This document shows, piece by piece, positions 1-6,204 of a stretch of DNA of 6,548 nt; the stretch's first letter is position 1; the number at the start of each line of letters is the position of its first letter. The translations under genes were made by a program, and so were the position numbers. Where the stretch lies: NCBI GenBank assembly GCA_946405655.1, contig CAMJHX010000073.1, forward strand, positions 1-6,548. The letters run 5' to 3'. The notes below the pieces were generated by a model. It saw only the letters and a list, made by a program, of their open reading frames with translations. It searched no databases and was not told the DNA's origin. This DNA comes from an uncultured Clostridia bacterium. Lineage in GTDB: Bacteria; Bacillota; Clostridia; Oscillospirales; Oscillospiraceae.

Positions 1-502
1 CGTTCCCAACAGCTCCATGTACATCAACTGCCTGACCGCCATGGGCGCCACCCCGACCGCCATGGCCTTCTCCGAGACCATCTCTGCCGTGCAGCAGGGT
101 GTTGTCGACGGTCTCGAGGGCAACATGAACGCTTACTCCACCAACGGCTCCGCTGAGGTTGCCAAGCAGATGAGCTTCACCAACCACCTCATCGGCACCT
201 GCGGCGCTTACATCAACATCGACGTGTGGAACTCCATCCCCGAGGAGTACCGCGACATCATCCAGGAGGAGTTCACGAAGGGCGCCGCCGAGCTGACCCA
301 GTTCACCGACGACAACTTCCAGACCACCATGGAGAAGCTCGAGGCCGAGCAGGGCTGCCACTTCAACGAGGTTGACGTGGACGCGTTCAAGGCCGTCATG
401 GAGCCCGAGTATGAGCGCATGGTCAAGGAAGACGGCGTGACCGAAGGCTTCATCCAGCAGCTGCAGCAGCTCGTCGCCGAGTACGACGCGCAGAACGGCT
501 AA
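1..502 (+). CDS. TRAP transporter substrate-binding protein, DctP family (3' part)
   Basis: This is the C-terminal 166 residues of an extracytoplasmic solute receptor; the reading frame is open from base 2 and ends in TAA at 500-502. The stretch MGATPTAMAFSE followed by QQGVVDGLEGN matches the DctP-family signature (typically LGA-PTPMAFSEVY-ALQQG-VDGQEN). The rest is the usual helical C-terminal lobe, rich in Glu and Gln, ending near QQLVAEYD. In this family the protein works outside the membrane, binds mostly carboxylate-bearing solutes through a conserved arginine, and delivers them to the DctQM permease encoded just downstream. The family's arginine region typically sits immediately before a VPNS-like motif. 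Here the window opens exactly at VPNSSMYI, so that arginine, the signal peptide and the N-lobe lie outside. The substrate cannot be read from this part. Family assignment is secure. Confidence 0.93.
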   Translation, partial: VPNSSMYINCLTAMGATPTAMAFSETISAVQQGVVDGLEGNMNAYSTNGSAEVAKQMSFTNHLIGTCGAYINIDVWNSIPEEYRDIIQEEFTKGAAELTQFTDDNFQTTMEKLEAEQGCHFNEVDVDAFKAVMEPEYERMVKEDGVTEGFIQQLQQLVAEYDAQNG

Positions 503-533
503 TTCATAACGAACCCAGCACAAAACATTCTTT

Positions 534-568
534 GGGCTGCCTGCCAGTAGGCAGGCAGCCCGTTTTCC
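534..568 (+). terminator. Hairpin in the dctP-dctQ spacer, probable attenuator
   Basis: A perfect 12-bp stem (534-545 paired with 550-561, GGGCTGCCTGCC and its complement) with a 4-nt AGTA loop is followed by GTTTTCC. It lies 31 nt after the binding-protein stop. The T-run is only four long, so termination may be partial. In transporter operons such hairpins commonly keep receptor mRNA more abundant than permease mRNA, by 3'-end protection or partial termination. That role here is inference. Confidence 0.72.
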
Positions 569-572
569 ATTT

Positions 573-598
573 GTAGGGGTCGGCGTCCTCGACGACCC
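573..598. repeat. GTAGGGG-headed palindromic repeat, copy 1 (solo)
   Basis: This 26-bp unit begins GTAGGGG and ends GACGACCC. Its interior is an imperfect palindrome, with GGGTCG-CG mirrored by CG-CGACCC around a TCCT centre. An exact copy occurs at 6126-6151 in the phage-like region, and a related unit lies at 6178-6204 on the other strand. Here it stands alone, without heptamer arms, between the operon hairpin and the dctQ ribosome-binding site, so it is transcribed in the permease leader. Confidence 0.85.
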
Positions 599-628
599 GT
601 TTCATTCCAACAGAAAGAAGGTGCCCGG

Positions 629-1117
629 ATGAAGAAGATTCTCAAGAACCTGGACGCGTATTTCGCCGGCTTCATGTTCGCCATCACGCTCGTCGTGGTC
701 GTCGTCAACGTGTTCACGCGTTATTTTGCGAACTACATCATCCCCTGGGGCGAGGAAGTCGCCACCACCTGTTTTGTATACACCACGTTTGTGGGCGCCG
801 CCTGGTGCCTGCGGACGCATCAGCACGTCGGCGTGGACCTGCTCGTGGATAAGCTCCCGGCGGGCGCGCGCAAGATCGTGCACATCCTCACCGATCTCAT
901 CATTCTCGTCACCAACGGCTATATCACCTGGCTGAGCTGGCAGTTCGTGGCCTCCTCCAGCGTGAAGACGATGCCGATCCTGAAGATCTCCTCCGTCTGG
1001 CTGAACTCCGCCCTGATCCTGGGCTTCGGCCTCATGACGATCTACTCGCTGATGAACCTCATCAAGACCATCCGCGAGCCCGCCGATACCAAGAGAGGGG
1101 AGGCGACCGAGGCATGA
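629..1117 (+). CDS. dctQ: TRAP transporter small permease subunit, DctQ family
   Basis: This 162-residue protein is the four-helix small membrane subunit of a tripartite ATP-independent periplasmic (TRAP) transporter. Hydrophobic segments lie at about residues 11-29, 46-62, 84-106 and 124-146. Family landmarks are NVFTRYF at 27-33 after helix 1, WGEEVA at 40-45 before helix 2, and HVGVD at 66-70. DctQ pairs with DctM in the membrane and helps dock the loaded binding protein. The ATG at 629 follows a purine-rich AGAAGG Shine-Dalgarno at 616-621. The stop overlaps the next start in an ATGA, which implies translational coupling with dctM. The tail after helix 4 is short and charged. The family symbol is used; dicarboxylate specificity is not shown by the sequence. 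Confidence 0.93.
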   Translation: MKKILKNLDAYFAGFMFAITLVVVVVNVFTRYFANYIIPWGEEVATTCFVYTTFVGAAWCLRTHQHVGVDLLVDKLPAGARKIVHILTDLIILVTNGYITWLSWQFVASSSVKTMPILKISSVWLNSALILGFGLMTIYSLMNLIKTIREPADTKRGEATEA

Positions 1118-2409
1118 CCGGCTTTATCATCTATCTTCCCATCATCATCGCCCTCGCCCTGTATTTCACGGGCATTCCGATCGCCTACGCGCTCATGGCC
1201 GCGACGCTGACGTTCTTCACCTTCATCGATACGACCTCGCGTCCGTATCTGCTGATGCAGAAGTTCATCACGTCCACGCAGTCGTTCCCCTTCCTCGCCA
1301 TCCCGTTTTTCGTCATGGCGGGCTCTCTCATGAACTATTCCGGCATGAGTGAAAAGCTCATGGCCTTTGCCGATGCGCTGACCGGCCATATGAAGGGCGG
1401 TCTCGCGCAGATCAACGTCCTGCTCTCCATGCTCATGGGCGGCTGCTCCGGCTCCGCGAACGCGGACGCCGCCATGGAGTGCAAGATGCTCGTGCCCGAG
1501 ATGGAAAAGCGCGGCTACGGCAAGGGCTTCTCCGCCGCCATCACCGCGGCGTCGAGCTGCATCACGCCGATCATCCCTCCCGGCATCAACCTCATCGTCT
1601 ACGGTCTGATCGCGGGCGCCTCCGTCGGCAAGCTGTTTGCAGCGGGCTACCTCCCCGGCTTCCTCATGGCGATCGTGCTCATGATCGCCGTCAGCATCAT
1701 CGCGGGCAAGCGCGGCTACAAGCCCAGCCGCGACAAGCGCGCCTCCGCCAAGGTCATCCTCAAGCAGGCGGTCGACAGCCTCTGGGCGCTGCTGTTCCCC
1801 TTCGGCATCATCCTCGGCATGCGCTTCGGTCTCTTCACCCCGACCGAGGCCGGCGGCGTGGGCGTGCTCTACTGCTTCCTCGTGGGTAAGTTCATCTACA
1901 AGGGACTCAAGAAGGAGCACTTCATCCCCGTCTTCCGCGAGACCCTCGCAGGCACCTGCACCGTCATGCTCATCATCGTGTCGGCCTCCCTCTTCGGCTA
2001 TTACCTCAACTGGGAGAACATCCCGAACATGCTGCTCGCGGCCGTCTCCGGCATCGCCAGCAACAAGTATCTGGTCCTCCTCGTGCTGAACGCGTTCCTG
2101 CTCATCGCGGGCATGTTCCTCGAGGGCGGCGCCGCGCTCATCATCCTCGCGCCCCTCATGGTGCCGCTGGTCAAGGCCGCAGGCATCGATCTGGTCCACT
2201 TCGGCATCATCGTGAACGTAAATATCATGATCGGCGGCCTCACGCCTCCCTTCGGCTCCATGATGTTCACCTGCGTCGCCATCACAGACTGCAAGATGTC
2301 CGAGTTCATCCGCGAGGTCATGCCGTTCATCCTGGCGCTCATCATCGCGCTGCTGCTCATCACCTACATCCCGCAGATCTCCCTCCTCATCCCCAATCTC
2401 ATTTACTAA
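1114..2409 (+). CDS. dctM: TRAP transporter large permease subunit, DctM family
   Basis: This 431-residue polytopic membrane protein is the ion-coupled transport subunit of the TRAP system, and its length is normal for the family. Conserved blocks appear in order: FPFLAIPFFVMAG (58-70), GGCSGSANADAA (109-120, family consensus GG-SGSA-AD), ITPIIPPGI (150-158, the first helical-hairpin region), FTPTEAG (241-247), GMFLEGGAALIILAPLMVP (333-351) and GGLTPPFG (374-381, second hairpin region). The SGSA and TPP blocks belong to the ion- and substrate-binding core known in this family. The protein is almost continuously hydrophobic, with a charged loop near 199-213. Translation starts inside the dctQ stop (ATGA, 1114-1117). 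The TAA stop at 2407-2409 sits within the Shine-Dalgarno of the next gene, so the operon continues. No defect is visible. Confidence 0.96.
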   Translation: MTGFIIYLPIIIALALYFTGIPIAYALMAATLTFFTFIDTTSRPYLLMQKFITSTQSFPFLAIPFFVMAGSLMNYSGMSEKLMAFADALTGHMKGGLAQINVLLSMLMGGCSGSANADAAMECKMLVPEMEKRGYGKGFSAAITAASSCITPIIPPGINLIVYGLIAGASVGKLFAAGYLPGFLMAIVLMIAVSIIAGKRGYKPSRDKRASAKVILKQAVDSLWALLFPFGIILGMRFGLFTPTEAGGVGVLYCFLVGKFIYKGLKKEHFIPVFRETLAGTCTVMLIIVSASLFGYYLNWENIPNMLLAAVSGIASNKYLVLLVLNAFLLIAGMFLEGGAALIILAPLMVPLVKAAGIDLVHFGIIVNVNIMIGGLTPPFGSMMFTCVAITDCKMSEFIREVMPFILALIIALLLITYIPQISLLIPNLIY

Positions 2410-2424
2410 GGGAGGCCATTTGAG

Positions 2425-3162
2425 ATGAAAGTAATGGCACACCGCGGCTACAGCGGCAGGTATCCCGAAAACACGATGCTCGCCTTCGAGAAGGCGGCCG
2501 AGGCCGGCGCCGACGGCATCGAGCTTGATGTGCATAAGACCAAGGACGGCGTCCTCATCGTTCACCACGACGAGCGCGTCGACCGCACGACCGACGGCAC
2601 GGGCCGCATCTGCGATCTCACGTTCGAGGAGCTCCGCCGCTTCAACGCCGCCGCGCGCTGGGACGGGAAGTTCGGTGTCCTTCCGATCCCCTCGTTCGAG
2701 GAATACTGCGCGTGGGCGTCGGAGCAGACGCTCTTCACGAACATCGAGATCAAGACGGACAACACCTTCTATCCCAACATCGAGCAGGAGGTCTGGGACA
2801 TGATCTGCAAGTACGGTCTGCAGGACCGCGTCATGTTCTCCTCCTTCAACCACGTCACGCTCCTGAAGCTGCGCGAGATCGCGCCTTCTGTCGACGTCGG
2901 CGCGCTCGTTCTGGAGGACGGCATGGTGCGCGTCCGCCCCGGCGACTACTGCCGCGAGAGCGGCTTCCAGGCCTGGCACCCCTCCTTCGCCTCGCTCAAT
3001 GACGAGAACGTCGCCAACTGCAAGGCGGCGGGGATCGCCGTCAACGTCTGGACGGTCAACGACATGGCAGCGCTCGAGCAGCTCCGCGCCTGGGACTGCG
3101 AAGGCGTGATCACGAATTTCCCCGGCGTCGCAAAGGCATACATCGCCGCGCACGACGCATAA
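2425..3162 (+). CDS. Glycerophosphodiester phosphodiesterase (GDPD, UgpQ-like)
   Basis: This 245-residue cytoplasmic enzyme has no signal peptide or membrane segment. GDPD enzymes hydrolyse glycerophosphodiesters to glycerol 3-phosphate and an alcohol using a divalent metal in a TIM barrel. The active-site set is complete: HRG at 6-8 (first catalytic His) with ENT at 15-17, metal ligands in GIELDVH (E33, D35), second catalytic His in VHHDE (H48), the DRTTDGTG loop at 53-60, a further ligand in IEIK (E108), then VNVWTVND (206-213) and GVITNFPG (227-234) near the end. The length fits single-domain bacterial GDPDs. A strong TAAGGGAGG at 2407-2415 precedes the ATG, 15 nt after dctM, so it is co-transcribed with the transporter. 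That suggests a linked substrate or glycerol 3-phosphate salvage, but the actual phosphodiester is unknown. Confidence 0.95.
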   Translation: MKVMAHRGYSGRYPENTMLAFEKAAEAGADGIELDVHKTKDGVLIVHHDERVDRTTDGTGRICDLTFEELRRFNAAARWDGKFGVLPIPSFEEYCAWASEQTLFTNIEIKTDNTFYPNIEQEVWDMICKYGLQDRVMFSSFNHVTLLKLREIAPSVDVGALVLEDGMVRVRPGDYCRESGFQAWHPSFASLNDENVANCKAAGIAVNVWTVNDMAALEQLRAWDCEGVITNFPGVAKAYIAAHDA

Positions 3163-3170
3163 GAAAACAA

Positions 3171-3204
3171 AGGGCTGCCGCGCAATGCGGCAGTCCTAAG
3201 TATT
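3171..3204 (+). terminator. Terminator-like hairpin after the GDPD gene
   Basis: An 11-bp stem pairs 3171-3181 with 3187-3197 (AGGGCTGCCGC and GCGGCAGTCCT, one G-T pair) around a 5-nt loop. It starts 8 nt after the stop codon. The downstream tract AAGTATTCGT is poor in T, so efficiency may be modest. Its place marks the end of the TRAP-GDPD operon. Confidence 0.68.
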
Positions 3205-3209
3205 CGTCT

Positions 3210-3334
3210 AGTGTGGAGTGTGGAAGGTGGAGTGTGGAGTTTAAACGTGTTTGCTGACGCAAACGATTTGAATTCCAATCATCGCCGTCAGGCGATACTT
3301 TTACTCCAAACTCCACACTCCAAACTCCACACTC
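3210..3334. repeat. Element A: heptamer-armed inverted repeat upstream of mgtC
   Basis: The left arm (3210-3242) is four 7-nt units, AGTGTGG, AGTGTGG, AAGGTGG, AGTGTGG, plus AGTTT. The right arm (3303-3334) is the inverted counterpart, built from ACTCCAA and ACTCCAC units. The arms can pair over about 31 nt with only a few mismatches. The 60-nt core holds two perfect 6-bp hairpins (3249-3264 and 3281-3296) around an imperfect palindrome centred on GAATTC (3265-3280). The element lies between the GDPD terminator and the mgtC ribosome-binding site and contains no plausible gene. The period of seven and the inverted arms are directly visible; origin and function are unknown. Compare element B. 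Confidence 0.85.
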
Positions 3335-3359
3335 ATCACCAAGATTGTTCCCATCATAC

Positions 3360-3366
3360 GGGAGGT
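3360..3366 (+). promoter_or_regulatory. Shine-Dalgarno that sets the mgtC start
   Basis: GGGAGGT lies 5 nt before the ATG at 3372. An in-frame TTG at 3345 upstream has no such site, so the ATG is taken as the start. Confidence 0.85.
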
Positions 3367-3371
3367 ATTTT

Positions 3372-4097
3372 ATGACCTTTCTATCCTATTTCAACAGCCA
3401 GTTCACCCTCTCGCAGCATCTGGATCTTTGCCTGCGGCTGGTGATTGCGTGTCTTTGCGGCGCAGCGATCGGCATTGAGCGCTCCCGCCGGTTCAAGGAG
3501 GCGGGCATCCGCACGCACATCATCGTCTGCTGCGCGGCGGCGCTGATGATGGTCGTGTCCAAATACGGCTTTGTCGATCTCCTGCGTCCGGATGGCTCCG
3601 AGCTCGCCGGCGTCCGCGGGGCGGATCCCGCGCGCATCGCGGCGCAGGTCGTCAGCGGCATCAGCTTCCTGTGCGCGGGCGTCATCTTCAAAAACGGCGG
3701 CACGGTCAAGGGTCTCACCACCGCCGCCGGCGTCTGGATCACGTCCGGCATCGGTCTCGCTGTCGGCGCGGGCATGCTCGTGCCTGCTGTGTTCACGACG
3801 CTGCTGGTCTGCCTCCTGCAATATTTCATGCACCGCTATGCCATCGGCGCGGACGCCTACTCGGCCGCCCGCCTGCAGTTCACGGTGAAAAACGGCTATG
3901 ACTTCAACTCTGCGCTCGAACGCCAGCTCGAATCGTGGAACGCCCAGATCACCGACAGCATGATCACCCGCCGCCCGGACACGACGGAATATGATCTCAC
4001 CGTCCGCATCCGAGACGAGATCACCTACGCCGAGTTCAAGGCCTTCACCACCACGCGCGAGGACATCCTCTCGGCGTCCAACAGCCAGATCCGGTGA
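3372..4097 (+). CDS. MgtC/SapB family membrane protein
   Basis: This 241-residue protein has an N-terminal membrane domain of about five helices (near residues 17-36, 48-66, 88-106, 114-132 and 133-153) and a soluble C-terminal domain (about 160-241), the usual MgtC-family layout. Signature blocks are GIERSRRFKEAGIRTH (34-49) and DPARIAAQVVSGISFLCAGVI (85-105), both close to the family consensus. The C-terminal part probably forms the ACT-like domain known in Mycobacterium MgtC. Family members affect growth in low magnesium and, in Salmonella, inhibit the F1Fo ATP synthase; most homologues in commensal Clostridia are uncharacterised. The ATG at 3372 is preferred over an in-frame TTG at 3345 because of the GGGAGGT 5 nt upstream. 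The gene appears monocistronic, between element A and a strong terminator. Family is confident, physiological role is not. Confidence 0.93.
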   Translation: MTFLSYFNSQFTLSQHLDLCLRLVIACLCGAAIGIERSRRFKEAGIRTHIIVCCAAALMMVVSKYGFVDLLRPDGSELAGVRGADPARIAAQVVSGISFLCAGVIFKNGGTVKGLTTAAGVWITSGIGLAVGAGMLVPAVFTTLLVCLLQYFMHRYAIGADAYSAARLQFTVKNGYDFNSALERQLESWNAQITDSMITRRPDTTEYDLTVRIRDEITYAEFKAFTTTREDILSASNSQIR

Positions 4098-4130
4098 GGA
4101 CCGCGTTACAACCCACGTGTAACACTTTTC

Positions 4131-4166
4131 ACGCCCGAGGCAATTTGCCTCGGGCGTTCGTATTTT
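4131..4166 (+). terminator. Strong intrinsic terminator of mgtC
   Basis: ACGCCCGAGGC (4131-4141) pairs perfectly with GCCTCGGGCGT (4147-4157) around an AATTT loop, followed by TCGTATTTT. It begins 33 nt after the mgtC stop and is the clearest intrinsic terminator in the window. Confidence 0.88.
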
Positions 4167-4193
4167 AAAAACCGTTGAAAATACAGCAAAAAC

Positions 4194-4226
4194 GCGCTCC
4201 GGCAAATCGTTGGGGCGCTTTTCTTT
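4194..4226 (+). terminator. Second, weaker terminator-like hairpin
   Basis: GCGCTCC (4194-4200) pairs with GGGGCGC (4212-4218), including one G-T pair, across an 11-nt loop, followed by TTTTCTTT. It backs up the mgtC terminator or marks the edge of the phage-like module. The DNA between it and the next gene (4227-4316) is AT-rich at first. TTGATA at 4225-4230 resembles a -35 box, but no well-spaced -10 box is present. Confidence 0.5.
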
Positions 4227-4299
4227 GATAAAGAACTGGAAAAATATTCATGTCGTGGTCAAACCGCGTCTGCAGTGCCTAGGATAACCATGCAAGCGG

Positions 4300-4307
4300 A
4301 AAGGAGG
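4300..4307 (+). promoter_or_regulatory. Shine-Dalgarno that sets the small-terminase start
   Basis: AAAGGAGG lies 9 nt before the ATG at 4317. It selects this start over an in-frame GTG at 4275 and an ATG at 4290, which have no comparable site. Confidence 0.8.
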
Positions 4308-4316
4308 CGCGGCAGG

Positions 4317-4628
4317 ATGGACAAAAAGGAACCCGGCGACGTGCTGAGAAATGCGGCCTGCGCGCTGCTGCGCCATCGGCTCAGTCTCGAGCGGGAGCAG
4401 GAGGCGGCCGAGATGCTCGCGGCAATGGGCGTCGCGGAGCCCACCGGGGCGGACGGACTGCTCCTCGGGCAGTATCTCAAGGCGCTCGGCGGCGATACCT
4501 CGGCGGCAAAGTTCGTGCGCGACGCGGCGATCGCGGCGGCTCCCGAGGCGGAGACAGCCGCGCCGGAGGATCTCAGGTCCCTCCCGGACGCCGCGCTCTA
4601 TGCCATGGCCGCGGAGGGTCCGCCATGA
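4317..4628 (+). CDS. Putative terminase small subunit-like protein
   Basis: This 103-residue, alanine- and glutamate-rich, mostly helical protein ends in an ATGA overlap with the large terminase gene, the normal position for a small terminase subunit that recognises phage DNA and loads the motor. The best internal clue is GQYLKALGGDTSAAKFVRDAA (51-71 region). It resembles the segment near the C-terminus of many Firmicutes small-terminase-like proteins, where a line such as KGD-KAAEFVRDT is common. I see no clear helix-turn-helix at the N-terminus, and residues 72-103 are a low-complexity Ala/Glu/Pro tail. The start at 4317 is set by AAAGGAGG 9 nt upstream. No paralogue or catalytic residue is evident. 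The role rests mainly on position and this weak similarity; it could also be an unrelated small phage protein. Confidence 0.62.
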   Translation: MDKKEPGDVLRNAACALLRHRLSLEREQEAAEMLAAMGVAEPTGADGLLLGQYLKALGGDTSAAKFVRDAAIAAAPEAETAAPEDLRSLPDAALYAMAAEGPP

Positions 4629-6076
4629 CAGACGCCCGCTTCATCCGCGCGGAGCTCGCCCGGCGGGAGCTCGCGCGGCGGCATTTTCGGGATTATCTCC
4701 GCTATGTCCACGGCGCGGCGTGGATCGAGACGGCGATGAGCCGGTTCCTCGCCGACCGCGCGCAGGCGTTTTTGGAAGCGGACACCGGTCATGCCTACGA
4801 CGTGCTCCTCATTGAGACGCCGCCGCAGCACGGCAAGAGCATGACCGTTACGGAGGCGCTTCCGAGCTGGCTGCTCGGAAAAAATCCCGACACGCGCATC
4901 ATCCTCGCCGCCTACAACGATGAGCTCGCCGAGCGCTTTCTCCGCCGCAACCGCGAAAAGCTGCTGCGCTTCGGCGATCCGCTCTTCGGCGTCTCGCCCG
5001 GCGGGCTCAACCGCGCCTCCGCGCTGGAGCTTCAGGGGCACCGCGGCGGCATGATCGCCCGCGGCGTCCGCAGCGGCATCACCGGAAACCCCGCCGATCT
5101 GATTCTCATCGACGACCCGGTGAAGTCCCGCGAGGAGGCGGACAGCGAACTCTTACGCGCCAAGGTCTGGGAGGAGTGGCAGAACAGCCTCAAATCCCGT
5201 CTCGCGGCGGGGGCGAAGGTCATCGTCATCATGACGCCGTGGCACGAGGACGATCTCGCGGGCAGGCTCCTGAAGGCGGAGCGCAGCGTCACGCTCCTGC
5301 GCCTGCCCGTCGCGGCGGAGGAGAACGATCCGCTCGGACGCAGCCCCGGCGCCGCGCTCTGCCCCGAGCTCGGAAAGGACGACAAGTGGCTGCGCGACTT
5401 TCGCCGCGGCTATGTCTCCGATCCGAGGGGCGGGGCGCGGGCGTGGGCGGCGCTCTATCAGTGCTCGCCCCGCGTCGAGGACGGCAACCTCGTCCGGCGC
5501 GGCTGGTGGCGGTATTACGATCCCGCCGCCGTGCGCGATTTCTCCGCCGAGGTCATCAGCGTGGACGCCGCCTTCAAGGGCACGGAGAAGAGCGACTTTG
5601 TCGCCATCACGGTCTGGGGCAAGCGCGGCAATGACTATTATCTCCGCCACGTCGTCAACCGGCAGATGGGCTTTTCCGAGACCCTCCGCGCCATCCGCGA
5701 GACCGCCGCGCGCTTTCCGCGAGCCCGCCGCGTGCTCATCGAGGACAAGGCCAACGGCCCCGCCATCCTCGAGGTGCTGCGCCGTGAGCTGTTCTGCGTC
5801 CCGGTCGATCCCAAGGGCGGCAAGATCGCCCGCGTCAACGCCGTCTCGCCTGCCATCGAGTCCGGCCACGTGTTCCTCCCGGAGGGCCTGCCCGGTCTGG
5901 AGGCCTTCCTCGACCAGTGGACGGCATTCCCCTCCGCCGCGCACGACGACATGGTCGACAGCTCCACCCAGGCGCTCAGCTTTCTGCTGAACGCACCCGG
6001 AGAGCGCAGCAGCGCCTCCGAGCCGGACGAGGAAGCGGAATTCACTGCGGCGGGGCTTTATGACGTGTACGGGTAA
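4625..6076 (+). CDS. terL: Phage terminase large subunit (ATPase plus nuclease)
   Basis: This 483-residue protein is the motor that pumps phage DNA into the prohead and cuts the concatemer. The N-terminal ATPase has Walker A PPQHGKS (66-72), Walker B LILIDDP (159-165) and the coupling segment MTPWHEDDL (203-211). The C-terminal RNase H-like nuclease has an acidic set: D314 in ISVDAAFKG, D324 in SDF, E373-D374 in LIEDKANG, and D441, D442 and D445 in AHDDMVD. All core motifs are intact and the length is normal, so the enzyme should be functional. The layout matches the compact terminase family modelled as TIGR01630 (recalled from memory, not searched). It begins inside the stop of the preceding small gene (ATGA). 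The 19-residue stretch after 455 is polar and probably disordered. GC content and codon use resemble the upstream chromosomal genes, with many GCG, CGC and CTC codons. Confidence 0.95.
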   Translation: MTDARFIRAELARRELARRHFRDYLRYVHGAAWIETAMSRFLADRAQAFLEADTGHAYDVLLIETPPQHGKSMTVTEALPSWLLGKNPDTRIILAAYNDELAERFLRRNREKLLRFGDPLFGVSPGGLNRASALELQGHRGGMIARGVRSGITGNPADLILIDDPVKSREEADSELLRAKVWEEWQNSLKSRLAAGAKVIVIMTPWHEDDLAGRLLKAERSVTLLRLPVAAEENDPLGRSPGAALCPELGKDDKWLRDFRRGYVSDPRGGARAWAALYQCSPRVEDGNLVRRGWWRYYDPAAVRDFSAEVISVDAAFKGTEKSDFVAITVWGKRGNDYYLRHVVNRQMGFSETLRAIRETAARFPRARRVLIEDKANGPAILEVLRRELFCVPVDPKGGKIARVNAVSPAIESGHVFLPEGLPGLEAFLDQWTAFPSAAHDDMVDSSTQALSFLLNAPGERSSASEPDEEAEFTAAGLYDVYG

Positions 6077-6125
6077 AAGTTAGGAGTTAGGAATTAGGAG
6101 TTAGGAGTTATGGAATTCCTGAGTC

Positions 6126-6151
6126 GTAGGGGTCGGCGTCCTCGACGACCC
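6126..6151. repeat. GTAGGGG-headed palindromic repeat, copy 2
   Basis: This is base-for-base identical over 26 bp to 573-598, from GTAGGGG to GACGACCC, about 5.5 kb away. It is in the same orientation as copy 1 and sits in the left half of element B. Confidence 0.9.
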
Positions 6152-6177
6152 TTTCCTAAAATCCAGCGCCGCAGTGA

Positions 6178-6204
6178 CGGGCGCTTCGTGAAGCGCCCCT
6201 ACAC
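6178..6204 (-). repeat. GTAGGGG-headed palindromic repeat, variant copy on the - strand
   Basis: Read on the - strand this unit has the same GTAGGGG head and CCCG tail as copies 1 and 2 but a different, cleaner palindrome: GGGCGCTTC (6179-6187) pairs perfectly with GAAGCGCCC (6190-6198). It faces copy 2 within element B, so the element holds the two units in opposite orientation. Confidence 0.78.

Noticed and set aside
1042..3153. A 703-codon open frame on the - strand
   Set aside because: It lies opposite dctM and GDPD, whose family motifs are complete. Its translation is an Asp/Glu/Arg/His/Val-rich low-complexity string typical of antisense frames in GC-rich genes.
3268..3299. Possible promoter inside element A (TTGAAT and GATACT)
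   Set aside because: The 20-nt spacing is too long and both boxes overlap palindromes, so it was not called.
3210..3334. Element A as a CRISPR array
   Set aside because: The repeats are only 7 nt, contiguous, and inverted between the two sides; there are no spacers.
4105..4123. GTTACA paired with TGTAAC (6-bp stem, 7-nt loop, CACGTG inside) just after mgtC
   Set aside because: It is too short and has no T-run; the strong terminator 8 nt further on explains the region.
3381..4205. A 274-codon - strand frame opposite mgtC
   Set aside because: It runs across the mgtC terminator, has antisense-type composition and lies against a clear MgtC-family gene.
4225..4253. Possible promoter before the terminase genes (TTGATA at 4225)
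   Set aside because: No -10 box at 16-18 nt spacing; TATTCA at 4245 is only 14 nt away.
5153..5944. A 263-codon - strand frame opposite terL, and a 192-codon + frame at 5412-5990
   Set aside because: Both are out-of-frame shadows of terL with Arg/Ala/Ser-rich composition, no recognisable domain and no ribosome-binding site.
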